A program made the position numbers and the translations under genes. The notes beneath the pieces are model-generated. The model had not been told where the DNA came from, did no database searches, and was given only the letters and a program-made list of their open reading frames with translations. Positions 32,644 to 43,841 of a DNA stretch of 64,000 bases are shown one piece after another (position 1 is the first letter of the stretch; each line of letters begins with the position of its first letter). Source of the stretch: Rhodocollybia butyracea (Eukaryota > Basidiomycota > Agaricomycetes > Agaricales > Omphalotaceae); NCBI GenBank assembly GCA_015501585.1, contig JADNRY010000230.1, forward strand, positions 1 to 64,000, in the 5' to 3' direction.

Positions 32644-35017
32644 ATGTCGTTGAAGGATGCCAGCTCGCTCAATGAGGAGAAGAACTCTACTATCTCCGAC
32701 TTGAGTGAACATGCGTTACCTACAGTCGAGAACGTTGATGAAGTTCATGAACTGGACTACTCAGAGGCAGAGTACAGCAAGTTGCTCAAGAAGATGGTAG
32801 GTTCATCACGATCCCTTGTTTAATAAAGGTAGTGAACTTGTGCAGGATTGGATTCTTCTACCTCTGATGTGGATCGCATACGGCGTGCAGCAAGCAGACA
32901 AAACCGGAATATCGACTCAAGCTCTTTTCAGCTTTCGCCAGGATAATGGTCTCGTTGGACAGCAGTATTCTTGGTGCGTCCAACTCGTCAGCTTCTTCGC
33001 TATGTTTATGTATTAGCTTCGAACAGGCTTTCAACGTTAGTATCCTTTATTTCCCTTCAAACCAAAACTCACGAGCTCCTGTGAACGCATTTAGCATCTT
33101 TTATCTTTCATACTTGTAAGTCCTGTCTGCCCCACATACCATATCTCAACTAAAGGCTTAGTGGGCAGGGTATTCGAGTTTCCTATGAGTTACCTCATGC
33201 AACGTGTTTCTGTCGGAAAGACTCTGTCTGTTCTCATGTTCTTCTGGGGAACTGTCGTGCTATGTACTGCTTTCGGTGAGTAACATTCTCTCCTATCTCG
33301 ACATCTACAAAATTTGGCTCCCTCTAGCGCACAACTGGGCTGGACTCATGGTCCTACGTACTCTCCAAGGTCTCTTGGAATGCACGATCTCACCCTCATT
33401 CCTCCTCATTATCGGAACCTGGTACAAGACCAGCGAGCATGCAAGGTGTGTCCTGCGTGTATGTTCGAACCTGTGAACCATATTCTTACTTTCTTCACCA
33501 GCCGATCCATCATATGGGGTACTGCCAATGCGGGGTTCGGGGTCATCGTCAGCCTGTGTATGTATGCCATTGGAAATAGCGCTACGAATCACAAATCAGG
33601 TCTGGCTGCTTGGAAGGGGTGAGAACATCTTTTGATATCAGAGGGTCAATTTATCAAAACATTTGCGATCCCAGGATATCCTTCTTTCTTGGTGGGACTA
33701 CTATCCTGCTTTCCATCGTTGCATGGTTCTTCCTCGGAACTCCCCGAGAGGTCGCTTGGGTGTCCAAAGAAGAACGCCGAATTGCTCAAGCCCGAATTGT
33801 ATCTAACAAGACAGGAACAGACCACCATAAACGAAGAGAATGGAAAAAAGACCAAGCCATTGAAGCGTTCTTGGATCCCTCCACATGGTTCCTTTTCTGT
33901 TCAGTTGTCCTTGGCGCTCTACCTAATGGAGGTATAACCTCTGTGAGTTAAACTCTCGCGATTTATTTCCGTGTCGCTTACTGATGAATGATTCTTGTAA
34001 CACCAGTTTGGCAACTTGGTCTACACGAGCTTTGGGTTCACCTCTCTACAAACGATTCTTTACGGCATCCCCCAGAATGTCGTGTCGATCTTCTGGTTCC
34101 TCCTAATGGGATATCTCTGTCGCCGTGTTCCTCGATCACGGTTCTATATCATGGTAGGAGCACTCAACTGAGTAGTCAATCATCTAGATCGGGATCGCTA
34201 ACATACTAATTTCGTGATATAGCTCGTCTCGATCGTACCAGCCTTCGTAGGCCTCCTCGCGCTGGCTTTACTCCCAAGCTCGAACAGCTTCCGGTGGGTC
34301 AAGTTTGGGATGTACTTTATGGTTCGTTGAAAACGCACCTACCAATCTACATAATTTAATCTCATGAGATTCTCATAATCTTTCATAGACGGTGACCAGT
34401 AACATCAACGGTCTGCTTCTCTGGATGCACGTCCCTTCGAACGTCGGCGGGCGTACGAAGAAATCTGTCGTTTCCAGTATCATGTTCATCGCTTACTGTG
34501 TCGGCAATGCTGGTGGATCGCAGTTCTTCCTTGCTAAAGACGCGCCGAGGTATATCCCTGCGCTTATTGCGTGTTCTATTTGCTTAGGATTAGAGTGTGA
34601 GTGTGTTGTTTTGTTCTCTTACCATTCGTATGTCCTTCGTGTCGTACTCGGTATATCTATCCGGGTACATCTATCTGGAGATATACCTATACACGCGATG
34701 ACATGCAACTGACATCCTCTTTCTCGTTAGTCGTATTTATCCTCACATGGAGAATCTGGCTTTCATCCCAGAATTACTGTAGGGATAAGGCTGCTGAAGC
34801 TGCTGGGCTCACACCGGAGCAGATTAAGGTCCTGGGAGCGGAGAACGGTGAACGGGATATGACGGATCGACAGAATCCTCATTTCAGTAAGTTCCATTCT
34901 ATTCTAGTTTCTATCCTAGTTTTTATCTGGCTTTCTATCTGGGTCTCTTTTTTTCCCCTCCTTCGCTCTTTTCTGAAACAACGCTAATTTTCGTTCGATG
35001 TAGGATATGATTATTGA
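32644..35017 (+). CDS. MFS transporter, allantoate permease-like (Dal5/ACS family)
   Basis: Starts MSLKDASSLNEEKNSTISDL at 32644; exon 1 ends at 32796 and joins to DWILLPLMWIAYGVQQADK. Further exons give LVGQQYSW, VFEFPMSYLMQRVSVGK, LMFFWGTVVLCTAF, AHNWAGLMVLRTLQGLLE, ISPSFLLIIGTWYKTSEHA, then GIPQNVVSIFWFLLMGYL, FVGLLALALLPSS, LLLWMHVPSNVGGRTKKSV, FIAYCVGNAGGSQFF and the C-terminal ENGERDMTDRQNPHFRYDY. The layout of twelve helices in two halves and the QQYSW and NVGGRTKKS signatures fit the anion:cation symporter family that includes allantoate, pantothenate and nicotinate permeases. The substrate cannot be read from sequence. Around nine short introns are needed and all have GT-AG ends; no lesion was found. 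Confidence 0.85.
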
Positions 35018-36233
35018 ATGGGATTTTATTATCGTTTATTATTGATATCATTAAAATTTTTATCGCAAGTTATATCTATATCTATGCACAAAAAGCCTAG
35101 ACTATCTTAATGAAGGGGTGGTAATGTTATGTGGTTCAGTGTCGAGTCACGCAAGCGCACCCGCGCCTGTGTGTCTATAAGAATAAGCTATTGAGCGTTA
35201 TCGATACACACTAACCGACTGTGTGACAAGGTTCTGGATACTAAATCTGAACTCCACTGCCTTTTCCGTGTGTTTTTCCTTAGAGTTCTGTACATAAATG
35301 ATAAGAACTCTATCCCCGACTCTGACCGAAGGGAAGAGAGGGTCTTGTGAACCTCATTTCTTATCTGATCCTTCAGATTTCTGCTATGACGCAATACTTC
35401 GCACACTGATTGGATGACGCTGTCAGCGATAGCGTTCGTCGCAGCACGTCTATTCGGTATGAGCTTTCAGCATATCCACTTCTGCCGCCGTATATCTTGT
35501 TTCTAGGATCACTTTTGCCCTTATGAATGCTATGTACAAGAGATTTCTCTCAGTGAAAAGATGATCCCAATACAGTGGGCCATACTAAATCAGCAGATGC
35601 CAGAAATTGCTGTTGAATTTGCTTCCTTTTTCTAGAGTATGTTTACAGCGCTTCCTCAGTCAATGGGGAAGAAGCTTAAAACTCAAAAGGCTGCTAGATA
35701 CAGGAGGAGTGCTCACAAATGCATGGTGAATTTCATAGTCGCCAACTTACTGGGAATAATTGTCGATTTGTCCGTCAGTTCAGTGAACATCAGCTCCTTT
35801 GCCCGCAAACAGGCTATTTGGAACTATGGCGTAAAGAGGTACCATACAGACGACGAACAGGTGAGCTCCCTAATGCTTCCCTGCGGACCAGGACCCTGCC
35901 TTAACTTTATTACTAGAAGCGCTACTGCACTTGTACCTAGAAGATATTTGTATCAATCATCCCAGAGTTATCTGCACATCATGCAAGTTCCCCGATTCTT
36001 TTCAACTACCACGATAACTGTAATCCAAGGTGGATGTAAACACATTGAACTATTCACATTCCACTCCAACCTTGAACCAACTTCAAACTGTAGTTTTATT
36101 CCTCAATTTATTGGTCCCTTCCCTTACTGTACACTGTCTGTAACAATAATGAATGCTTTGGCTCCTCCAAATCTATACATGATAAGATAAGAATATAATA
36201 TCATTGGTGAACACATGAAATAATTTTCCTTAA
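35018..36233. other. Repeat-rich spacer with an unassigned ORF
   Basis: About 35320-35470 is a half copy of the palindrome at 40365-40665 (shared CCGACTCTGACCGAAGGGAA and AGAGGGTCTTGTGAACCT). An open frame at 35639-36190 (183 codons, starting MFTALPQSMGKKLKTQKAA) shows no domain I recognise. It may be a small gene or chance. The target duplication TAA of the next element lies at 36231-36233. Confidence 0.4.
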
Positions 36234-37397
36234 GGCCCTGTTCGGGAACCCGAGTTGTGATGAGTAGGGTTGAGTTGAGTTGGGTAGAGTTGCAAAATGT
36301 CACGATGCAGTGACCTGTTTGTCATCAGCGGCAAATTTAAGCTATTAGCGCCAGATTAACGCTCGCTGAAGCCTTCAGTAGTACTTTGGTGAGCTCATAT
36401 ATTTCTGCTAGAAAAAGTTCAGATAATGAGGATATGAAATAATAGAGCCTATTAGACATCTTTTCTGTGTCAAAAACATGTCAGTACAAGGAGGAAAGCT
36501 TTGCTAAGTAAATACCGGAAGATGCCGTTTAAAACTTCGTCATGAGAAAATCTAATCTTGTTTTAGGATGTAACACTGGCAAGCACCTGATGTGACAAAA
36601 AACTTGACCCTACCCAACTCAACTCAACCCTACTCATCGCAACTCGGTAAGGCTCCAACTGTAATGTATATGTATACAGGTGTTGGCGTAAATATACGGT
36701 ATACAGTGGTAAAGTGTTTATAAACTGTATATATCCAGTAAACATACGATTTCTACTACTCGGTCACGAGTTCAGCAGAACCATGCTTTTTTGAGCAACA
36801 GCTGGCTCATTCACATACGAAAGGCTGCTACCTATCCAGGCTTTACTCAAAAATGCCTCCCGGATCGTCTTTGCTTTCCATGAATTTCTCAAATATCCAC
36901 AAATATGCCTTGAATTGGAGAATGTTCTCTCAACTGAATACTAGAATAGCAGGAAAGTCTTGCGCCATTCTTGTAATCTTGAAGCAAGTTGCATCTATAC
37001 AAAACTGAGGGAATAAGATCAAATTATTTGAACTTCAACAAGCAAGCAAACCCTGAGGGCACTGGACACTAGTGGACATTTTGTAAGCGCGAGTTTATAG
37101 ATTATTTTTTAGTGGGAAATCAATGAGATTGGATTCGCAAATTAGTCGAAAAGCTTGAAGCTAATAGTAGCACCAGGTGCCGGCGGCCGCGCAGCAGCAC
37201 AAGGCTCAAGCGTAGGCCCAACACTCACAGCCTTGTGGTCATCCATATATACCGTATACGCCGTATATTTACTGTATGTATACAACCTGGCTTTTGGTGT
37301 AGACATATACTGATACATAAACAGTATTTACTGTATAAAGACAGTATACTATATAGTACGGTTGGAGCCTTACGAACTCGGGTTCCCGAACAGGGCC
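36234..37397. mobile_element. Non-autonomous PIF/Harbinger-like element with a nested MITE
   Basis: The ends are perfect 23-bp inverted repeats starting GGCCCTGTTCGGGAACCCG, flanked on both sides by TAA (36231-36233 and 37398-37400), the 3-bp TWA duplication typical of PIF/Harbinger. Inside the left end lies a second inverted-repeat unit (about 36253-36643) whose arms read TGATGAGTAGGGTTGAGTTG and the complement of CCCAACTCAACTCAACCC. A further inverted pair, AAGGCTCCAAC (36649) and GTTGGAGCCTT (37363), belongs to the outer element. No transposase is present. Confidence 0.8.
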
Positions 37398-37580
37398 TAA
37401 GTAAAAACTAATTTTAAACTCTGCCACTTCACATGTGCAACAGTGACCGGCAACTCACATCGAAGGGAGCACAACAAGTTACAACAAGCATCATGCCTAA
37501 ATATACACTTTTTAGCAACTTCTTAGGTGTACTCTGCAAATGAGAAAGTCTGACAGTCAAGCCCAGATATGCGGAAGCTC
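37398..37580. other. Short spacer between repeats
   Basis: Nothing recognised apart from the TAA target duplication at its left edge. Confidence 0.4.
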
Positions 37581-37751
37581 AGAGTCGGGACTTGCCGTGC
37601 AATGCACGGCGTTAACGATACATATCGATGTTGATGCTCCATGGACATTGGAAGAGTGGGACTATCAATCAAGGCAACATTCACAGAAATTATCAGATTG
37701 TCAATATGATGATCGGTAACGCCGCGCGTTGCACAGCAAGTCCCCGACTCT
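37581..37751. mobile_element. Small MITE with ~40-bp inverted ends
   Basis: The left end AGAGTCGGGACTTGCCGTGC (37581) pairs with the complement of GCACAGCAAGTCCCCGACTC on the right (37732-37751). The inner parts GGCGTTAACGAT and ATCGGTAACGCC also pair. A lone copy of the same end lies at about 46320-46361, just right of the LTR element. Confidence 0.75.
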
Positions 37752-38327
37752 GCCTAAAACGAGATGCCCAGCGCCGTTTGGCGGCGATGCAGTGGGCCTA
37801 TATGCCAGACAATAAACCGACCAAGTAGGCCAAAAGGCCGTAAGAAAACAACCCGGTAAATAACGAAAGGCAACCTGGGAGGATTCTCCCACACTATGCA
37901 CCAGTTACATTTGTTACATTTTGTATTTACATTTTTCTATAATTCCAGACAACAGCATCGAGTCAGCATGCTGTGTAAATTGAAAGGGACTGTTAGCTTC
38001 AAATCAAGGAGCTGGGCCAGTATTCCCAGCATGCTATGGCCAAGATGGCATAGGATGGCATACAGGTGCTGCACATTCCCAAGCAGCATGCTATGGCTGA
38101 GACGGCATACAAACACTGCTAGCCAAATGGCCGATCAGGCCAGCACATGAGATATCAATACAAATACCTTTTTTTTCTCTCAAAAAGTAGTGGGCAAAGT
38201 GTGCTATCGCAAGTTATATAGAATTATCTAGATAATAGCTACTGTCATCGAGAATTCCTTGAACTTGGCTAGGCCTGATCGCAAAAACCCTGTTGTGTTT
38301 TCGACCACCTAAAAAAGTTAAGTTGAA
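37752..38327. other. Spacer with a short direct repeat
   Basis: AGCATGCTATGGC occurs at 38028 and 38085, followed in each case by a GGCATA-containing segment. No gene is supported. Confidence 0.4.
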
Positions 38328-38700
38328 CATCAGGAAAAGCTGTTTTTGCCTAGGTGACCCCAGAGTGGCCTAAAGCAAACTAGGTGACCTATGAATCCTA
38401 TGGCATCCTAGGAATTTGGGCTCATCCCTTGCCGGTCAAGGCTCTTGAGGATTCCCTAGGCAAGCCTAGGTTTGCCCAGGTTTGCCCAGGTGCTCCTGGG
38501 GAACACCTGGGGAACACCTGGGCAAACCTGGGCAAACCTAGGCTTGCCCTGGGTTTGCCTAGGATACCCTAGGGAATCCTCAAGAGCCTTGACTGGCAAG
38601 GGACAAGCCCAAATTCCTAGGATGCCATAGGATTCATAGGTCACCTAGTTTGCCTTAGGCCACTCTGGGGTCACCTAGGCAAAAATGGCTTTTCCTGATG
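38328..38700. mobile_element. Palindromic foldback MITE, long form with nested hairpins
   Basis: The outer arms (about 85 bp) are the same as in the 3350-3494 element: CATCAGGAAAAGCTG at the left, the complement of CATCAGGAAAAGCCA at the right. The interior is a second long palindrome, AATTTGGGCTCATCCCTTGC against GACAAGCCCAAATT. Its core holds tandem GGTTTGCCCAGG / CCTGGGCAAACC and CACCTGGGGAA units. The whole 373 bp could fold into one extended hairpin. AA flanks both ends. There is no coding frame beyond mirror-image shadows. Confidence 0.85.
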
Positions 38701-40364
38701 AAGGAGAAGTTTTTTACAATTTTTATAAAGAAATTCACATGCAGGATGCACAGGTTGTTCGCCGGGGTCTGTCTATGCCAACTGCAACGAACAACCTGGA
38801 CTCTATGCAAATCATTTCAAAATGAAGGTGTAGAAGCAACTCTAAATTCAACTACCTGTAGCTTTGAGGGCGGGGGAACATGAAATCGACATACCTTCGT
38901 GACACCAAAAGGCAACTTTATGGTTTATCTTGTTCACCAAAACAAATGGAACATCCATGGTATCCATGATACCAAGAGACCTTCCTTCAAAGTAATCAAA
39001 ATCACTTGGATTGAACAGGACTTTACCAAATAATGACCTAAACAAATAACAAGTTAACTTGATAGAGTGCACTGTAGTCGGAGCCAAAACTACCAAGAAC
39101 GTGTTACGTCGCAGACTTCAGCGAAATCACTATAGTGTTGCAAAGAAACTTGAATGTCCTAAGAAAATTGCACCCAAAACTGTCAAACTGAATACAGCCA
39201 ATGACTCTCCAACAAGGAACAAGTCAGATATAGTTGTAAACCCAGTTCGGCAAAAGTGTATACAGTAGCTAGTCAAAGATAGATAGATAGATAGATAGAA
39301 GGAAGGAGTAGTAGTCAAATTGGATGAGTCTTGGAGAAGAAAGAAGGCTATGCAAAGTTCAAACTAGTACGTACCCGTGATGTAGCTTGCTACATTCTTT
39401 CTAGTAATCTACTCCTAAATTAACAAGCGCACGTGCATTTTCTTTCCCACAGTCAGATTGGAAGTCAAACTTCAAGGGCCAAGGCTATAATTACATTTCA
39501 ACATCCTACACTAACAATCATACTAGAAAATAGATTAGAAATTGTAGAAAGTTGAAGTAATACTTACCGAGTCTTTCTTAATATATTGTCTACTACGTTT
39601 ATTGCAGACAAGTCGTCATTCATAAGTGGATAAGTCAAGGGATAAGTTACTATGTAAGACTCGTCTTCGTTTACACAGAGTTCAAAGAAAGGTGCAGTTG
39701 CTGCACGACTGAAGAACTCTGGATGTACACCTGTGCATGCGATAAGACCTGTGGTGTATTCCGCCACCGCTCCGGTTGTATTTTTTCAGTTGTGGTTTGT
39801 TGGTTTGGGGTGTGTTAGCAGGTTTGTTTGGACACCCTTTCCAATAGTTACAATACTTTGCAGGTTCAGAAAGTGACGTTGAGTTGTTTCTTTGCATAGC
39901 TTCTCAACTACCGCATTTCAATCTCTGGACATTTCCGTATGGGAGCATCACAAATATGTTGCCCGCTCTGATTTATTTGACATCCCTCAAGGATTTAACT
40001 TTGAGAAACTTCATAGTCGCCGAGGAATTCAACGAGGTAATGATTGGCCGTATATCTCATTTGCACACCATTAGTTTCTTTCTGGACGATTGTGTGGATG
40101 ACAATGTACGTGAATTGATCTTCATTATTGCAAAGGTTTTGTTGAGAATGATCCACACCATACTGCCACGAATGCCTGCATTGTGCTCAGTAAAATCGGA
40201 ACGACGTCCAGGTCAGAAGATAAGACATTACCAAGGACAGCGGAAGTTGTTTTCAAAAGTAGTCGATGCAATTGGTCAACTGTAGTGCTAAATTTGTGAA
40301 ACTATGTATCTTTTTATCATGAAGCAAAATTGAGGTAGTCGCTCGCAAGCTACAGAGGAGGAGC
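38701..40364. other. Gene-fragment and repeat debris
   Basis: A minus frame at 38890-39045 reads SLFGKVLFNPSDFDYFEGR then LGIMDTMDVPFVLVNKINHK and looks like a once-real domain, but I cannot name it. A plus frame at 39884-40285 (LPALIYLTSLKDLTLRNF) has a leucine-rich-repeat flavour, as in F-box/LRR proteins, without an F-box. A GATA microsatellite lies at about 39277-39299. None of this is a confident gene. Confidence 0.4.
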
Positions 40365-40665
40365 CCTGGAAGGGGATCACTAGTGACAAATGTTATCGCG
40401 AATATCATCATGCAATCAGCGTGCAAAAGTATTTCTTCACTTTCAGGAACCTGAAGAATCAGATAAGAAACAAGGTCCACAAGACCCTCTCTTCCCTTTG
40501 GTCAGAGTCGGGGATGTGAGCTAGGATCCCCGACTCTGACCGAAGGGAAGAGAGGGTCTTGTGAACCTGGTTTCTTATCTGATTTTTCTGGTGCCTGCAA
40601 ATGACGAACCTCTTTCACACGCTGATTGCGTGACAAGATTTGCGATAATGTTTGTCATGAGTACT
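40365..40665. repeat. Long near-palindrome (~150-bp arms)
   Basis: The arms 40365-40520 and 40527-40665 reverse-complement each other around a tiny centre (GAGCTAG). Matching blocks are CCCTCTCTTCCCTTTGGTCA against TGACCGAAGGGAAGAGAGGG and CAGATAAGAAAC against GTTTCTTATCTG. A half copy sits at about 35320-35470. The structure suggests a foldback MITE or a head-to-head pair of one element. Confidence 0.75.
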
Positions 40666-41490
40666 AGCTTTCTTTAATTACCTTTTAACAACCATTATCA
40701 TATCTACTTCGCAGCTAAGCGCGTGAGCCTGTGATCTGCTGACTGGTCGCATTGAATTCCACTTGATTGTGCAGTAGGTGCGCACGCCCGGAATCTTGAA
40801 CCAGTCTGTGTCATTGAACCTTCGCACAACAAGGTTACTTCCTCTGTTGTTCCTTTGCCAATGAGGGTACACAACCCACTCCACTGGTCAGGCCATCCAG
40901 TGAGTAAACCGCCGAGACAGGTAGACAGGCCAGCACCACATTTGACCAGGCAGCATGGCCCGATGAATTCCAAGTGTTGGTTCCGTGCCGTGTAAACTTC
41001 AAAAGACATGCAGCACCCAGCAGTGTTGCAATATCACCTTTTTTCCTTCCCAGAGGCCACTAAACAATCTCTGAATTGAAAAGTAACAATCAACACTCGC
41101 AAAACATAATAATAATAACTTTGATCAAATAAAACAGAACGCAGGTTCATTTTCAATTTACAATATGATCCAATGAGATATAATAAGCTTCAAAGCATTC
41201 CGAAAGTCTCCAGAGCCTGTGTTCTGTACAAGTTGCTTCTGCAAGTTGAAGGCAATGATAATTTGGTCACAAGTCACTTTCTTCCAAGGCAGTCGCACAA
41301 AAAACAAGCTACACAGTTCAACGGTGTAAGACTGACTTGTGCACATCTTCCTCAACTGTTACATAGCATTTCAAAGTGCAAAATAAACCAGTTAGTGAAC
41401 AAACAGTGAACTTTGAGTTGAGTTGGATTAGGCGCCAATACATTATCAAGCGGATATTCTCCACTATCGGCGCTGGGCGTCCCATTCTAC
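40666..41490. other. Spacer left of the LTR element
   Basis: Minus frames at 41009-40678 (for example VVYPHWQRNNRGSNLVVRRF, DTDWFKIPGVRTY) may be a degraded conserved domain but are broken across two frames. The target duplication TCTAC of the LTR element ends the stretch (41486-41490). Confidence 0.35.
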
Positions 41491-41746
41491 TATAACACGC
41501 CCTATGGGCAAAGTCCTTAGGAACACCGGTGAACACAACAAATAGGATACTATTGTGTGTACAACGGTGTAAAAGACTAACTAGACTCTTAAGTAATCGT
41601 ACAATACTTATAGTAACGGATTTATTATATAATTAATAATAAATAGAATGATAAGATAGACCGTTTGGTCTATTGGCGGCGTCTAGGATGACCGTATCGC
41701 CGGATACAGTCAGTGGTGATTATGGAGAGGCGGAGGCGTTACACCC
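41491..41746 (-). repeat. 3' LTR of outer element
   Basis: 256 bp, plus strand TATAACACGCCCTATGGGC to GGAGGCGTTACA. It differs from the other LTR at only a handful of positions, which suggests recent insertion. Confidence 0.85.
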
Positions 41747-42365
41747 TCCCCCACCAGATTAACATCAGGGATGTGAATCGAAAATGGTAATGACATCATC
41801 ACCATCCAAACCATTTTTAATTTGGTTTAACATAGAATGATCCTGTATCAAGTACGGGATTAATTGATGCAGCGCATCAGATTTTCGGACTTGTCCAAAT
41901 CAAACGATAGTGGGGCGTACCACTAGAGCATGATTTGATTCGGAAATGTCCGAATGTTCAATGCACAGACTCGGAAGTTTCCGAGTATTGCTTAATGAGG
42001 ATTCTCAGTGAGAATCCGGGCTGAGGATAAGTAGTGATGCCCAGGTAAGGCATATTACCTGGGCGTCGGAATAAACCAATAAATCATTCGGAAGGTTTAT
42101 CCTTTCCGATACTTAAGGAGGTGTCCTCCTCGATTGGCTCAAGAACATTTTTAATGTTCTCGGTGTCTGACTCATCGGGGTGTTCTGATGATTCAAGTTC
42201 ATCATCTCTATTCCTAGAAGAGACATAATATTTAGTGAGGGCCGTGTGGTCCTCAATGCGTGTGACAGCTCTGACCATCACTTCTAATTTGGCATACTCC
42301 GGAACAATCCCCTCGTTCGTGAGTTGCCTGATAATATTGAAGGGTAATCCCTCAATGAACCGTTT

Positions 42366-43841
42366 TGTAAGAGCCCTGACTCTTAATGCCTCAGACCATG
42401 AGCAAGATCTTGTTCTATTAGAGAAATAGACCGAAACGAGTATGTGGTACGAGGATAAGAGTGAACTAATTATGTAATATTGGCGCTAACGGCAATGAAC
42501 GTGCCGTAGGCGTTACAAATGCCCCCTAGATTGACCCCACAGGTCCATCTTACCCAAAAAAAAACAAAAGAGAAAGATGGAAAAGGGAAAACATAACAAA
42601 GAGAAACATACAGTCATCTAATAGGTAACGTACGATGTAGTATGCTGGCAATTTCCATAAGTGCAGAGGAAGAGAAAGTGTCCTGTGAAAATTGCCGGAT
42701 TCTCTGGATGCTGACACTAAGTCCAGATTGAGATGGTGGTGGCACATTGGAGACAGTAGATCTCCAGCGCCATGAATGGGAGCATTGATTGGGAGCACAA
42801 ATATGGTGATGGGGAGTTTCAGTGGGTGAGGGTGATGGCATGAGTGTACCAGATTGGGATGGGCAACGGCTTGAACGAAGCAAGAGCGAACCAAACGCAC
42901 CATACATTGTGTTTGACACGTTTATGAAGGCCTGTTGGTGGAACAGCAGTCACAGGGGCAATGTAAGGCACAGGTGTACACTTGGTTGGAGTGTTTGAGA
43001 GATGAACATGAGCTGGCGGTGTGCCAGCTGTGTGTTTGAGCCCCATGACATGTTCATCCATGAATACTTCGAGTTTCCGGCCTGCTTTCCGCAGTTCAGC
43101 CACCTCCCGTGCAAACTCTGAGGTTGGTTGGAGTCGAAATGAAGGGGAAGTGGGTTTGGAGGGTGAAACCAATGTCAGAGCATGTGGAGATGATTTCAAT
43201 GCGTTCAATGCGTTCGAAGCGAGCGTGGGAGTCGGTGATGAGGCAGTAGGAGCGGTCAAAGGTGATGGAGAACTTGGAGCAGGAGGTGGTGTTTGAGATT
43301 TGGACAGTTCCATCCCAAACTCTTCTCCCAGTCTCTTAATAGACTCTATCATCTGAAAACAGACCTCTGCCTGGAAACCTTCTTCCTTCACTGCCCAGCA
43401 ACATCTTAATGTTGAATCCTGCACCACTGCCTCTGCCAAATCCCTACCAGCCACTGAAAGACCATGTTGTTCCCAGAGCTGCTTAAAGTTGACTAGCAGC
43501 TGTTGAATTCCCTGGGAGGAGAAGTCCAGGATCCCAGAGATGTGTGAGAGAGGATCATGAGGGAACATGGAAAGGATTTGAGAAAGAAAAGAGTAAGCCA
43601 GAGCCATGACAGAGTCATGGCTTGAGTTGTGCTGTTGTGTGGTCATATTGCTGTAATAGTCCTATTCAGGACAAGGTTGCTCAAAAAAGTGTAAGAGCCC
43701 TGACTCTTAATGCCTCAGACCATGAGCAAGATCTCGTTCTATTAGAGAAATAGACTGAAACGAGTATGTGGTACGAGGATAAGAGTGAACTAATTATGTA
43801 ATATCAGCGCTAACGGCAATGAACGTGCCATAGGCGTTACA
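42366..43841 (-). mobile_element. Gag-only LTR retrotransposon, inner (nested) element
   Basis: Two 152-bp LTRs (42366-42517 and 43690-43841) start TGTAAGAGCCCTGACTC and end GGCGTTACA, in the form TG...CA. They are flanked by the duplication CGTTT (42361-42365 and 43842-43846). The 1.2-kb interior carries one main minus-strand ORF (43646-42819) and no enzymes. It is inserted into the gag of the outer element. Both families share the LTR end CGTTACA. Confidence 0.85.
42819..43646 (-). CDS. Inner-element gag-like protein
   Basis: A 275-codon ORF (MTTQQHNSSHDSVMALAYSF) fills most of the inner element. The N-terminal 110 residues are helical (GIQQLLVNFKQLWEQHGLSV, CFQMIESIKRLGEEFG). A Pro/Ser-rich linker follows (PPPAPSSPSPLTAPTASSP), then a predicted coiled coil (EFAREVAELRKAGRKLEVF). 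No zinc knuckle or catalytic motif is present. Position and context, not similarity, support the gag-like call. Confidence 0.55.
   Translation of the reverse strand: MTTQQHNSSHDSVMALAYSFLSQILSMFPHDPLSHISGILDFSSQGIQQLLVNFKQLWEQHGLSVAGRDLAEAVVQDSTLRCCWAVKEEGFQAEVCFQMIESIKRLGEEFGMELSKSQTPPPAPSSPSPLTAPTASSPTPTLASNALNALKSSPHALTLVSPSKPTSPSFRLQPTSEFAREVAELRKAGRKLEVFMDEHVMGLKHTAGTPPAHVHLSNTPTKCTPVPYIAPVTAVPPTGLHKRVKHNVWCVWFALASFKPLPIPIWYTHAITLTH

Noticed and set aside
35188..35406. Minus ORF at the half palindrome
   Set aside because: Coincides with the repeat shared with 40365-40665; no domain.
38384..38644. Mirror-image ORFs MTYESYGILGIWA... on both strands
   Set aside because: They are products of the palindrome reading the same sequence on each strand, not genes.
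41491..41746. LTR pair as a segmental duplication
   Set aside because: The 5-bp TCTAC duplications and the adjacent polypurine tract fit retrotransposon LTRs better.
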